Positions 1 to 10,203 of a stretch of DNA of 64,000 bases are shown in pieces. Made by a program: the position numbers and the translations under genes. Origin of the DNA: DASUPK01 sp963815045. Its GTDB lineage: Bacteria; Actinomycetota; Thermoleophilia; Solirubrobacterales; 70-9. The DNA lies in NCBI GenBank assembly GCA_963815045.1, contig CAWFET010000003.1, positions 620,001-684,000 on the forward strand. The letters run 5' to 3'. Under the pieces are notes generated by a model. That model had not been told where the DNA came from. It ran no database searches and saw only the letters and a program-made list of their open reading frames with translations. The first letter of the stretch is position 1. Every line of letters begins with the position of its first letter.

Positions 1-2
1 AC

Positions 3-272
3 ACCCGGCCCGGCGACGAGATCGTCGACGTGGCTCGCGACGCCGACGTGCTGATCATCGAGGGCACCCTGCCGCGCCCGGAGCGCACCGGCCTGCGCGG
101 CCACCTCACCCCCGAGGAGGCTGGCGAGCACGCCAAGAAGGCGGGGGCGAAGCAGGTGGTGATCACCCACATCTCCGACGAGATCGGGGACGAGTGGGCC
201 CGCGAGCAGGCCGAGAAGGGGTTCGGCGGCCCGGTGGAGATCGCCCGCGAGGGAGCCACCTATACCGTCTAG
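3..272 (+). CDS. Metallo-beta-lactamase-fold hydrolase, C-terminal part (5' end outside window)
   Basis: The frame is open from the left edge of the window and ends at TAG 270-272, so only the last 89 residues are present. The stretch HLTPEEAGEHAKKAGAK followed by VVITHISD is typical of the C-terminal end of RNase Z-like and related metallo-beta-lactamase-fold hydrolases, where a helix that gathers residues for the metal site is followed by a strand and a conserved His. The HxxHxDH motif would lie upstream of the window. The substrate cannot be told from this fragment. The next gene starts 15 bp downstream behind its own promoter-like box. Confidence 0.7.
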   Translation, partial: TRPGDEIVDVARDADVLIIEGTLPRPERTGLRGHLTPEEAGEHAKKAGAKQVVITHISDEIGDEWAREQAEKGFGGPVEIAREGATYTV

Positions 273-273
273 C

Positions 274-279
274 TACGCT
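274..279 (+). promoter_or_regulatory. Candidate -10 box (TACGCT) for the hsp20 gene
   Basis: TACGCT lies 8 nt before ATG 288, just after the preceding stop codon. No Shine-Dalgarno sequence is seen between them, which fits a leaderless or nearly leaderless transcript. No convincing -35 element. Confidence 0.45.
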
Positions 280-287
280 GTTTTGCG

Positions 288-726
288 ATGACCAGCCAGC
301 GCGACCCCTTTGCCGATTTCGCCCGGATGCGGCGCGAGATGGATGAGCTCTTGGGTGACTTCTGGGACCAGGCCGGCTACCGGCAGCGCCGTCAGGTCGC
401 GGCCTTCGTCCCTCGCGTCGACGTCTACTACTGCGGCGAGAACGGGCCTCAGAAGGCGGTGGTCAAGGTCGAGCTGCCGGGCATCGAGCTGGAGGCGGTC
501 AACCTCGAGGTGCGGGGCAGGACCCTGGTGATCTCGGGCGAGCGGCCCGTCCGCGACACGGAGGGGCGGACGTACCAGCAGGTGGAGCTTCCCTCGGGGC
601 CGTTCAGGCGCGTCGTCGAGCTCTCGGTGGACGTCAACGCCGATCAGGCCCAGGCCACCTACGAGGACGGCATCCTCCGGGTCGAGCTGCCGACGAGGCT
701 TCCGCAGGCCGCGCGCCAGGTGCCGA

Positions 727-743
<17 letters not shown>
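288..743 (+). CDS. hsp20: Small heat-shock protein, Hsp20/alpha-crystallin family
   Basis: This 151-residue protein is an ATP-independent holdase that keeps unfolding proteins soluble in the cytoplasm. An alpha-crystallin domain spans about residues 45-140, starting at the VYYC strand and closing with the family motif G-I-L-R-V-E-L-P at about 128-135. The N-terminal arm begins with a short amphipathic stretch typical of the family. The start is ATG 288, the only one that fits the expected N-terminus. Its 3' end overlaps the longest reading of lon by 17 bp. A holdase next to a protease suggests a protein-quality-control pair. No HAIR or CIRCE site was seen upstream. Confidence 0.9.
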
Positions 744-3186
<2,443 letters not shown>

Positions 3187-3225
3187 TCTCCCGGTTGCAC
3201 CCTGGAAACGAATCCGAGGAGACCC

Positions 3226-3675
3226 ATGGGGGCACAAAGCAGAAGCGCGAAAGCCGGAGATGCAGCCCGGTCGGTCGCGTCCAATCCATACGTGCGACGG
3301 CTCATCGAGGATGACGAGCTGCGCGAGAACATCCGAGTGGCCTTCGAGGCCGCCAAGGGCGCGTATGCCCGGATGTCGAATGGGAAGGGGCCGGCCAAGG
3401 CCCTGATGGACGACAAGAAGGTTCAGCGTGATCTGCGGACGGCGGCAGAGTCGCTTCGGGATGCTTCACAGCAGCTGCGCGGACGGAGCACCCGCCGCCG
3501 GTTCGGGCTTGGAAAGGCCCTGCTCGTGGGCATCCTCGGCGCGGCCCTGGTTCTCATCCTGAGCGAGGACGCGCGCAAGCTCGTCCTTGACAAGCTGTTC
3601 GGCGCGGAGGAGGAGTTCGAGTACACCTCGACCACCACCCCGGCTCCGGACACTGAGACCGTCCCCAGCGCCTGA
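3226..3675 (+). CDS. Hypothetical single-pass membrane protein
   Basis: I do not recognise a named family for this 149-residue protein. It has a charged, helical N-terminal two thirds (about 1-92), one hydrophobic segment at about 95-115 (LLVGILGAALVLIL), and an acidic Thr/Pro-rich tail (EEEFEYTSTTTPAP). The basic RSTRRR stretch just before the hydrophobic segment would keep the N-terminal part in the cytoplasm. ATG 3226 follows a good Shine-Dalgarno sequence (GAGGAG, 5 nt spacing), unlike many genes here. It sits 39 bp after lon and is followed by a strong hairpin, so it may be the last gene of an hsp20-lon transcript. Confidence 0.75.
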   Translation: MGAQSRSAKAGDAARSVASNPYVRRLIEDDELRENIRVAFEAAKGAYARMSNGKGPAKALMDDKKVQRDLRTAAESLRDASQQLRGRSTRRRFGLGKALLVGILGAALVLILSEDARKLVLDKLFGAEEEFEYTSTTTPAPDTETVPSA

Positions 3676-3702
3676 TCGAGCGAATCACCGGTTTCTTGAT
3701 GA

Positions 3703-3728
3703 GTGAGGGCGCCTCCGGGCGCCCTCAC
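3703..3728 (+). terminator. Perfect 11-bp hairpin after the lon-downstream gene
   Basis: GTGAGGGCGCC and its exact complement flank a 4-nt loop (TCCG). The hairpin starts 27 nt after the stop of the preceding gene. It is followed only by CTT-CGTC, so it lacks a real U-tract, as is common in high-GC actinobacterial terminators. Confidence 0.6.
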
Positions 3729-3776
3729 TTCGTCATGACGGCATGTCCTCTGCTGCGCGTCCGGGCATGCCTTGGG

Positions 3777-3782
3777 TAGGGT
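3777..3782 (+). promoter_or_regulatory. Candidate -10 box (TAGGGT), leaderless type
   Basis: TAGGGT ends 6 nt before ATG 3789 and no Shine-Dalgarno sequence lies between. It comes after the 3703-3728 hairpin, so a new transcript probably starts here. Confidence 0.5.
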
Positions 3783-3788
3783 CAGGCC

Positions 3789-4490
3789 ATGGCCAGTGTG
3801 CACGTGCTTCTTCCGGCCCAGCGCTACGTCTTCGCCGTCTCCAACGGAGAGGCCGAGGCCGCGACCATCGACAGCTCCGCCGACGGGTTCCAGCGCTACA
3901 AGTCGCTTCAGCAGGGCGGGCGGACGACAGGGATGGTGGCCTTCCCGAACACCCTGCTGGTTCGCGGCGAGCGCGACTACCTGGTCGACCCCGGGCTGAT
4001 CATGCAGGGGGCGCCGGTGATCGGGGCCATGACGGAGCTCGGTGTCGACCCGAATGAAGTGAAGGACGTGGTCCTCACCCACTTGCACTTCGATCACGCT
4101 GAGGGCCTGGCGGGCTGGCCGATGCGCAGGACCTACGTCCACCGGATCGAGACGGAGGCTCCCTACGCGCAGATGGTCTCCGGCGTGATGGAGATGGCGA
4201 ATCTCGAGATCCTCGATGGAGAGGAGGGGGAGATCGAGCCCGGGCTGCGCTGGATGCTCACCCCCGGCCATTCCGACGGGCTGATCTCGCTGCTGGTCGA
4301 CACCGACGACGGGCTGGTTGTGATCGCATCCGACTGCGTCGGGCCGTTGCCCGAGTACTTCGATCAGATGGATCTCCCCGAGGACTTCGGTCCCGAGCGC
4401 GAGGAGCTCCTGCGCCAGTGGCAGCGGATCCGGGACCTGGATCCCGCCGTCGTCATCCCCGGGCACTACCCGCCCGTCACGCTCCGCTGA
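3789..4490 (+). CDS. Metallo-beta-lactamase-fold hydrolase
   Basis: This 233-residue cytoplasmic protein carries the metal-binding signature H98-L-H100-F-D102-H103, a second-ligand region TPGHSDG at about 159-165, the DCVG strand at about 180 and a final PGHYPP His near residue 228. It therefore has a full set of dinuclear metal ligands and should be an active hydrolase. The overall layout resembles N-acyl homoserine lactone lactonase-like and glyoxalase II-like members, but the substrate cannot be assigned. It has no signal peptide. The TetR gene that follows about 100 bp later may regulate it. Confidence 0.85.
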   Translation: MASVHVLLPAQRYVFAVSNGEAEAATIDSSADGFQRYKSLQQGGRTTGMVAFPNTLLVRGERDYLVDPGLIMQGAPVIGAMTELGVDPNEVKDVVLTHLHFDHAEGLAGWPMRRTYVHRIETEAPYAQMVSGVMEMANLEILDGEEGEIEPGLRWMLTPGHSDGLISLLVDTDDGLVVIASDCVGPLPEYFDQMDLPEDFGPEREELLRQWQRIRDLDPAVVIPGHYPPVTLR

Positions 4491-4516
4491 GCAAGCTGTC
4501 CAGCCAGCCAAAGTCC

Positions 4517-4522
4517 TAGAGT
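4517..4522 (+). promoter_or_regulatory. Candidate -10 box (TAGAGT) for the TetR gene
   Basis: TAGAGT lies in the gap after the hydrolase gene. Eight nt downstream is ATC 4531, in frame with the TetR protein, which is the position where a leaderless start would be expected by comparison with neighbouring genes. Confidence 0.35.
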
Positions 4523-4590
4523 TCCCGTCTATCGAGGCCACGAAGACACGTGAGCTGAGCGGGGAGAAGGCCCAGCGGATCGTCGAGGCG

Positions 4591-5133
4591 ATGCGGTCGA
4601 GCGTCGCCCGGCGGGGCATCTCCGGCTCCACCTTCGAGCACGTCGCCCGCGAGGCGGGGGTCAGCCGTGGGCTGCTCCACTACTACTTCGGCACCAAGGA
4701 GGCGCTCCTGGTCGAGGTCGTCAGGCGCGACACCGAGCATCGGATCGCCCGGCTCGACGAGCCGCTGGCGCACGCCGGCTCGGCCGACGAGCTGCTCGCG
4801 ATCCTGGTCGCGGACCTCGAGGACTCGATCCAGAACGATCCAGGCTTCTGGGTCCTCCTCTTCGATCTCTTCACCGCCGGCCGCCGCAACCCGGAGATCC
4901 AGCGCGAGGTCGCCGAGCTCTTCAACCGGACCCGTGGCCACGTCGCCGACGTGTTGCGGGCCAAGCAGAGCGAGGGCGTGATCAAGCCCCGCTTCGAGGT
5001 CGACGCGGTCGTCGCGCTCCTCTTCGCGCTGGCCGACGGCATCGCCCTGCAGCTGCTCTCCGACCCGGAGCGCGATCACGCCGACGTGATCGCCGCCGGG
5101 ACCGAGGCGGCCCGCCACCTGCTCGCGGGCTAG
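4591..5133 (+). CDS. TetR-family transcriptional regulator, start uncertain
   Basis: From ATG 4591 this is 180 residues. The helix-turn-helix reads F-E-H-V-A-R-E-A-G-V-S-R-G-L-L-H-Y-Y-F and is followed by GTKEALL, the standard TetR signature. The C-terminal part is an all-helical ligand/dimer domain. ATG 4591 falls inside the first DNA-binding helix. The frame stays open upstream and encodes a sensible N-terminus (TKTRELSGEKAQRIVEA), but contains no ATG, GTG or TTG. The real start may be CTG 4555 or ATC 4531, or the start codon may be misread. Target genes are probably the flanking hydrolase or thioesterase. Confidence 0.85.
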   Translation: MRSSVARRGISGSTFEHVAREAGVSRGLLHYYFGTKEALLVEVVRRDTEHRIARLDEPLAHAGSADELLAILVADLEDSIQNDPGFWVLLFDLFTAGRRNPEIQREVAELFNRTRGHVADVLRAKQSEGVIKPRFEVDAVVALLFALADGIALQLLSDPERDHADVIAAGTEAARHLLAG

Positions 5134-5144
5134 ATGCCGGCCGC

Positions 5145-6245
5145 ATGATCTGGCAGGAACCCGCCAAGGGTGGCTATCCGGACCGCTCCTTCCTCGGCCT
5201 GCCCGGGATCGACCGAATGGGCGCGGGGAGGAGGGGGCTGATCCCGTATTCGCCGATGGGCTACCTGACCGAGCTCGAGATGACCGAGGGCTCCAAGGGC
5301 CATTCGACGTTCTCGATGCCGGCCTCGCCCTGGTTCGCCAACTCCTCGGGCCTGATCTCGGCCGGGATGCTGGCGGTGATCGGGGACGCGGCCCTCGGCT
5401 CGGTGGTGCATTCCTCGGTGGAGGCCGGACAGGGGATGACGACCGCCGAGCTCTCGATGTCCTTCCTTCGCCCGGTCGTCCCGCGCGACGGCGCCCCGGT
5501 CACGGGCTCGGGTCAGCTGATCCACCGTGGCCGCACGATGGGCATCTCGGAGGCCTTCCTGTTCGACTCCGAGGACCAGTTGATCTCGCACGGTACGACC
5601 AGGTGCACCGTCTTCCCGCCGGTCGATCCGATCCCGGAGCCCCCGGACCTCGGGGCCCCGCCTCACGAGAATGCCGTTCCGGGCAGCTCGTCCGATGATC
5701 CGCTGCGGAGGCCGCTCGAGGGAGAGGTCCTCTCCCAGGAGGAGTTCGAGAATCGCGACGGGCTCACGATCCTGCGAGCCCTGGCCGCGGAGGAGCTGCC
5801 GCGGCCGCCGATCCATCACCTCACCGGGCTGCGGCTCGTCGAGGCGGAGGAGGGGAGCACCGTCACGGCGCTGCCGTGCAGCAAATGGCTCTCGACGTCC
5901 GCGGGAACGATCCAGGGAGGCTTCACGGCGATGCTCGCGGAGAGCGCGATGACCTCGGCTGTCTTCAGCACGGCGCGCGAGGACACGGCCGTGGCGCCGC
6001 TCGACTTCAAGGTCAACTACCTGCGTCCCGTCTTCCCCGACGGCAACGACCTGATCGCCAGCGCGCGGATTCTGCACCGGGGAAGGACGCTCGTGATCGC
6101 CGCGGTCGAGATCACGAACTCCGACGGCAAGCAGGTGGCGCTCGCCACCGGCTCGTCGATGTACCTGCCCGGACGGCCGGCGAACCTGGTGGGCGTCGAG
6201 CTCGGTTCGGGCTCATCGGATCCGGAGGACGACCCGGGCGCATAG
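5145..6245 (+). CDS. Double-hotdog PaaI-type thioesterase
   Basis: The 366-residue protein contains two copies of a PaaI/4HBT hotdog domain (about 35-160 and 220-345), presumably hydrolysing acyl-CoA thioesters. The internal repeat is clear: LSMSFLRPV at 103-111 matches FKVNYLRPV at 288-296, and HRGRTMGI at about 127 matches HRGRTLVI at about 311. The second copy keeps the family GGF...E266 catalytic helix; the first has G74...D81 in the equivalent place. A Pro-rich linker (residues 158-185) joins them. Bacterial PaaI proteins are usually single-domain tetramers of about 140 residues, so this is an internally duplicated form. It starts 11 bp after the TetR gene. Confidence 0.8.
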   Translation: MIWQEPAKGGYPDRSFLGLPGIDRMGAGRRGLIPYSPMGYLTELEMTEGSKGHSTFSMPASPWFANSSGLISAGMLAVIGDAALGSVVHSSVEAGQGMTTAELSMSFLRPVVPRDGAPVTGSGQLIHRGRTMGISEAFLFDSEDQLISHGTTRCTVFPPVDPIPEPPDLGAPPHENAVPGSSSDDPLRRPLEGEVLSQEEFENRDGLTILRALAAEELPRPPIHHLTGLRLVEAEEGSTVTALPCSKWLSTSAGTIQGGFTAMLAESAMTSAVFSTAREDTAVAPLDFKVNYLRPVFPDGNDLIASARILHRGRTLVIAAVEITNSDGKQVALATGSSMYLPGRPANLVGVELGSGSSDPEDDPGA

Positions 6246-6248
6246 GAT
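6243..6248 (+). promoter_or_regulatory. Candidate -10 box (TAGGAT) formed on the upstream stop codon
   Basis: The TAG stop of the thioesterase gene is the first half of TAGGAT. The box ends 6 nt before GTG 6255 with no Shine-Dalgarno sequence, consistent with leaderless transcription. Confidence 0.45.
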
Positions 6249-6254
6249 CAGCCC

Positions 6255-8354
6255 GTGATGGACCCGGGGAGAGGGAGCCGCCTGGCGGCCGCGCTCGCAA
6301 TCGCATTCGCCGTAGTGGCCTCCCAGGCCGCCGGTGCGCACGCCTCCGTCGCCGGCCAGTCGAAGACGCCTATTCCGGAGAGCAAGCGCTGGAAGCGGTA
6401 CGTGATCGATCCCGGCAATCTCGTGTATCCGAAGGCGGTCTACGTGATCGGAGGATCGCCGGCGAATGTCCGCAACACCCGTGGGTTGAAGTCGCCGGGT
6501 CATGGGGCCACGACCATCGACGAGAGCGGCCTGAGCGCGAACGGGGTCGGACAGCCGGCCCTGCTGCTCGACCTCGGCGCCAACGTCGGGGGTTTCGTCG
6601 AGATCGGCGTCACCTCGTCGAGCGGCACGCCCATCCGACTGGGCTACTCGGAGAGCGTCGACCGTCTCACGCCGCGCGGCGACACCGGAGGCCCCGAGTT
6701 CTCCTTCGGCTCCTCCGACGACCCTGACGCCCGAACCGACGTCTTCCAGGGGACGAGCCACGCCCAGTTCCGCTCGCCCGGCATCCGCGGGGCGCAGCGC
6801 TACATCGCACTTCAGCTGGAGGGACCCGGCACCGCGACGATCGACTACGTCCGGGTCCGGACCGAGCACCTTCATCCCGGCCCGGACGGCTACAGCGGCA
6901 GCTTTCTCTCCAGCGACGATCTGCTCAACCGGATCTGGTACGCGAGCGCCTACACGTTCGCGATCGACTCCTACCGCGACCTGCGCCCGGGCTTCTCCTT
7001 CAGCCGCACGGTGGTGACCGACGGAGCGAAGCGCGACCGCGCCATCTGGGCGGGCGACATGAACATGGAGGACCTGGTCGGCAACTTCTCGTTGCGCATG
7101 GCCCCCGGAATCCTGCGCGCATCGCTCCAGGCCTTCAGCTGCCTGCAGTACAGCGACGGGCAGCTCCCACCGGTCACCCAGATCGCGACTCAGTGCCCGA
7201 ACACCCCGCCCGGACCCGTCCCCGACGCGTCGGCCTTTCCGCCCAGCGCGCAGCCCGCGGCCGCGGATCTGCGGCTCCCTCAGTACACGGCGGCGTGGGT
7301 CATCACCCTCCGCGACTACTGGATGCTCACCGGGGACCGGGGGTTCGCGCGGCGGATGATGCCGGTGGTGCGCCGCGCCCTCGGCTACTTCCTCGGGCAT
7401 CTCGACGGCGGCCTCTACCGCACCCCGTCGAGGGTCCTGACGATCAACTGGCATCCCTTCGACGCCGCCGGCGGGATCGACACCTACACGAACGCCTCGC
7501 TGTTCCGGGCCCTGCTCGCCGGGTCCGAGCTGGAGCGCCGCGTCGGCCTTGGGCGACACGCCGCGACCGCCTATCTGCAGCAGGCCGCGGAGGTCCGGGC
7601 CGCAATGCTCGCCCGCCTCTGGGATCCGCGCGCGGGCGCCTTCATCCTCAATCGCGACGACCCCCAGACGAACCACTCCCAGGACGCCCAGGTCGAATCG
7701 ATCCTCGGCGGCGTGACGTCGCCGAGCCAATCGCAGTCCGCGCTCCAGTTCATCGACGCCCATCTGATGACGCCCTTCGGCGTCGTCAACGGCGAGTCCG
7801 ATGACCCCTACATGAGCAGGTACATCTCGCCCTTCATCTCCTCGACCGAGCTGCTCGCGCGCCTGTCCGTCGGGGATACGACCGGAGCGCTCAGCCTGAT
7901 GCGGCGCACCTGGGGGCAGATGCTGGCTCGCGGGCCGGGCACCGTGTGGGAGAGCATGCAGCTCGACGGGGCGCCGAAGTCGGGTGGAATCTCGCTCGCG
8001 CATGGCTGGTCCGGTGGGCCGCTTCCGGCGCTCTCCGAGTACGTGCTCGGCATCAGGCCGACCGCACCGGGATACCGGCACTGGATGGTCGCGCCGCAGC
8101 CGGGCGACCTGCACTTCGCTCAGGGAAAGGCCCCGACGCCGCACGGCGCGCTCTCGTCTCGATGGCGCCGGGGAGGCCACTCCTTCAAGCTCACCGTCGT
8201 CGCGCCCCGCGGGACCGCGGGCGTGGTGAAGCTGCCACTGCCCCGGCACGCGCGGAGGATCGCGGTGGACGGCAAGGTCGTCCACGTGAAGCGCAGGGGC
8301 GGCGTCGCGACCTTCCGGAAGGTGAAGGGCCAGCACACCTTCGTCGTCGGGTGA
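6255..8354 (+). CDS. Secreted alpha-L-rhamnosidase-like glycoside hydrolase (GH78-like)
   Basis: The 699-residue protein has a signal peptide (hydrophobic core about 10-26, cleavage near AHA). A jelly-roll region follows (about 70-200). The six-hairpin catalytic domain carries R260-D-R-A-I-W-A-G-D268, the GH78 motif that includes the general-acid acidic residue. The C-terminal beta domain (about 585-699) reads PGYRHWMVAPQPG, as in rhamnosidases. It would cleave terminal alpha-L-rhamnose or a related sugar from extracellular glycans or glycosides. The start is GTG 6255 or ATG 6258. A basic, Lys/Arg-rich C-terminus may bind polyanionic surfaces. No sugar transporter gene is adjacent. Confidence 0.75.
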   Translation: MMDPGRGSRLAAALAIAFAVVASQAAGAHASVAGQSKTPIPESKRWKRYVIDPGNLVYPKAVYVIGGSPANVRNTRGLKSPGHGATTIDESGLSANGVGQPALLLDLGANVGGFVEIGVTSSSGTPIRLGYSESVDRLTPRGDTGGPEFSFGSSDDPDARTDVFQGTSHAQFRSPGIRGAQRYIALQLEGPGTATIDYVRVRTEHLHPGPDGYSGSFLSSDDLLNRIWYASAYTFAIDSYRDLRPGFSFSRTVVTDGAKRDRAIWAGDMNMEDLVGNFSLRMAPGILRASLQAFSCLQYSDGQLPPVTQIATQCPNTPPGPVPDASAFPPSAQPAAADLRLPQYTAAWVITLRDYWMLTGDRGFARRMMPVVRRALGYFLGHLDGGLYRTPSRVLTINWHPFDAAGGIDTYTNASLFRALLAGSELERRVGLGRHAATAYLQQAAEVRAAMLARLWDPRAGAFILNRDDPQTNHSQDAQVESILGGVTSPSQSQSALQFIDAHLMTPFGVVNGESDDPYMSRYISPFISSTELLARLSVGDTTGALSLMRRTWGQMLARGPGTVWESMQLDGAPKSGGISLAHGWSGGPLPALSEYVLGIRPTAPGYRHWMVAPQPGDLHFAQGKAPTPHGALSSRWRRGGHSFKLTVVAPRGTAGVVKLPLPRHARRIAVDGKVVHVKRRGGVATFRKVKGQHTFVVG

Positions 8355-8362
8355 TCGCGCGC

Positions 8363-8368
8363 TACAGT
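8363..8368 (+). promoter_or_regulatory. Candidate -10 box (TACAGT), leaderless type
   Basis: TACAGT ends 6 nt before GTG 8375. No Shine-Dalgarno sequence is present. The spacing supports GTG 8375 rather than GTG 8351 as the start of the downstream gene. Confidence 0.45.
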
Positions 8369-8374
8369 CGGCCC

Positions 8375-8842
8375 GTGGGCCTCTTCGGGTTCCTGAGGAG
8401 AAAGGACGAGCGGGCGATCCCGCAGCCGGGAACGCCCGAGTTCGACGCTGTCGTGCAGGGCTCCGCCATCCCCGATTCGAAGAGCGTCTCGATGGGGGAG
8501 ACCGGGTGGGCCAATCCCGACTCGGCTCACAGCCAGACCATCGATCTGAGGGGCACCGGCGCCCGCGGGGAGATGGAGCAGGCTCTCCGCGAGTCGGGCA
8601 TCGACCCGGACGAGAAGGGCCAGACGATCAACGCGGCCAGCGTGCCCGGCCTACAGCAGAAGATCGCGGGCATCCTCGGGCAGATGATGAACGTCCCGAA
8701 CGCGGGCGGGTTCGGAGGCGGCATCTCGCCGCCGAAGCAGGATCCGCTCGACCAGATCGCCCACCTCGACGAGCAGCGCGACGCGGGCAAGATCACGGAC
8801 GCCGAGTTCGAAGCCCAGAAGCGTCAGCTGCTGGGCGAGTAG
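8375..8842 (+). CDS. SHOCT-domain-like small protein
   Basis: A 155-residue protein beginning VGLFGFLRRKDE. The C-terminal 40 residues (LDQIAHLDEQRDAGKITDAEF, then EAQKRQLL) match the SHOCT (short C-terminal) domain, a two-helix module found at the ends of many bacterial proteins. The middle region is polar and contains GIDPDEKGQTI, with a Gly-rich stretch (NAGGFGGG) before the SHOCT part. No catalytic motif is seen, and the function is unknown. An alternative GTG at 8351 overlaps the stop of the rhamnosidase-like gene. The 3' end abuts the convergent diiron-protein gene directly. Confidence 0.7.
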   Translation: MGLFGFLRRKDERAIPQPGTPEFDAVVQGSAIPDSKSVSMGETGWANPDSAHSQTIDLRGTGARGEMEQALRESGIDPDEKGQTINAASVPGLQQKIAGILGQMMNVPNAGGFGGGISPPKQDPLDQIAHLDEQRDAGKITDAEFEAQKRQLLGE

Positions 8843-10129
8843 TTACTCGACCGGCTGCGGCCTGGGCGGGAAGATCTTCGGCATCCGCGCCAGCTGGCGG
8901 AGTGAGCCGCGCGGCTTCAGCTTCCGGCGCAGCATCGCTCGGCGTGCGTCCTGACCGCGGACCGAGACGTCGATCCAGTCGGCCCAGGTGGTCCGCAGCG
9001 TGACGTCCGCCTTGTCGGCGACGCCCGGCTCCGCACGCGTCGAGCCGTTGTCGATCCGCAGGTGGTACGGCTCTGCGTCCTCGAAGCGCCACTGAATCGT
9101 CACCGGACGGTCTACCGCGTCGGTGTGCGCCGAGCGCGCGATCAGGTCGAAGAGGATCGCCTCGATCTCGGGGTTGGCCTCGGGCTCGCCGTTCGGCTCG
9201 CCCATGACGCCGGCACGAAGCAGCTTGATCTGGCGCTGGGCGCGCTCCTCATGCGTCATCTCGGGGTCGAAGGGGTAGATCCCGGGTGGCATCTCGTGCA
9301 GCGGGTAGCCGGTCGCCTTCCACTTCATCTCGACCGACTTCATCCCGAAGGCGTAGATCTGCTCCAGCGTGAAGCCGTACTCGGTCGTGTAGCGCTCGTC
9401 CCAGCCCGGCGGCACGAACACGCCGGTGACCCACGGCAGGACCTCGCGGAGCAGCTCGGACGCGGCGGCCTTGCACTCGTCCGACTCGGCGAAGAGCTCG
9501 GAGAGCACCTTGACGCCGAAGCCGATGTGGCGCTGCTCGTCACGCGAGACCTTCTCCATCCCCGCGCTGAAGCCGGGCATAGTCCCGGCCTTGGCGAAGA
9601 AGTCCTCGATGAAGTGCTGGCCCGGCTGGGCCATCGTCGCCTCGATGACCATGTGGTAGAGCGTGATCGCCTGGGCGAACTTGGGGAGGGAGCGGTCGGT
9701 CTGCAGCTCGGTGACCATCCGCTCGAGCCGGCCGAAGACGTTCCTATAGCCCCAGCCGAGCTGCGCGGTGGTGAAGTCGAGGGCGTCGGCGATGCTCCCC
9801 TCGACCCCGATCACCTCCTTGAAGAAGCGATGGAAGAAGACGGCGTGACGGGCCTCGTCGACCTGCTGCGTCGCGAGGAAGTACTTCTGCTCCTCCTTCG
9901 GGGCAGCCTCGATGTATGGGGAGAGGCCGTCGGCGACGGCGTCCTCGCCGTAGAAGAACATCGAGTAGATCCAGAGGGCGGAGCGGCGCTGGATGTCGTT
10001 GAGCGAGTCCCAGCCCTGGCGGTCCTCCGAGAAGTCGAGCTCCGTCGCCTTCCAGTTGCCCTCCTCCCAGCGGCGATAGAGATCGTCGTACGTGATCTGA
10101 CCGGCGATGCTCTGCTGCGCGACCGACAT
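8843..10129 (-). CDS. R2-like ferritin-superfamily diiron protein fused to an SCP2-like domain
   Basis: The 428-residue protein has a complete dinuclear metal set: E62, E92 and H95 (DEARH), E163, and E198 and H201 (DEQRH). This matches the ribonucleotide reductase R2 / R2-like ligand-binding oxidase fold, an O2-activating diiron or Mn/Fe site. No large ribonucleotide reductase subunit is nearby. Residues about 330-415 resemble an SCP2 sterol/lipid-binding domain (VTIQWRFED, VTLRTTWADW). A lipid or fatty-acyl oxidation role is therefore plausible, but this is inference. The start has a clear AGGAGG 5 nt upstream of the ATG. It is divergent from a TetR gene across a shared operator, which suggests ligand-induced expression. 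Confidence 0.8.
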   Translation of the reverse strand: MSVAQQSIAGQITYDDLYRRWEEGNWKATELDFSEDRQGWDSLNDIQRRSALWIYSMFFYGEDAVADGLSPYIEAAPKEEQKYFLATQQVDEARHAVFFHRFFKEVIGVEGSIADALDFTTAQLGWGYRNVFGRLERMVTELQTDRSLPKFAQAITLYHMVIEATMAQPGQHFIEDFFAKAGTMPGFSAGMEKVSRDEQRHIGFGVKVLSELFAESDECKAAASELLREVLPWVTGVFVPPGWDERYTTEYGFTLEQIYAFGMKSVEMKWKATGYPLHEMPPGIYPFDPEMTHEERAQRQIKLLRAGVMGEPNGEPEANPEIEAILFDLIARSAHTDAVDRPVTIQWRFEDAEPYHLRIDNGSTRAEPGVADKADVTLRTTWADWIDVSVRGQDARRAMLRRKLKPRGSLRQLARMPKIFPPRPQPVE

Positions 10130-10176
10130 GACTGCCTCCTGGTCCCAGATTTTCCCGCTGTTCAGTGGCGGTATAG

Positions 10177-10198
10177 TAACTGACTGACCAGTCAGTTA
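10177..10198. promoter_or_regulatory. TetR-type operator between divergent diiron-protein and TetR genes
   Basis: TAACTGACTG - AC - CAGTCAGTTA is a perfect 10-bp inverted repeat with a 2-nt centre. It ends 5 nt before the GTG start of the TetR gene and overlaps a TATAGT box (10172-10177) on the + strand and TATACC-like sequence on the - strand. Binding here would block both promoters, giving autoregulation plus control of the diiron gene. Confidence 0.85.
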
Positions 10199-10203
10199 GT
10201 ACC

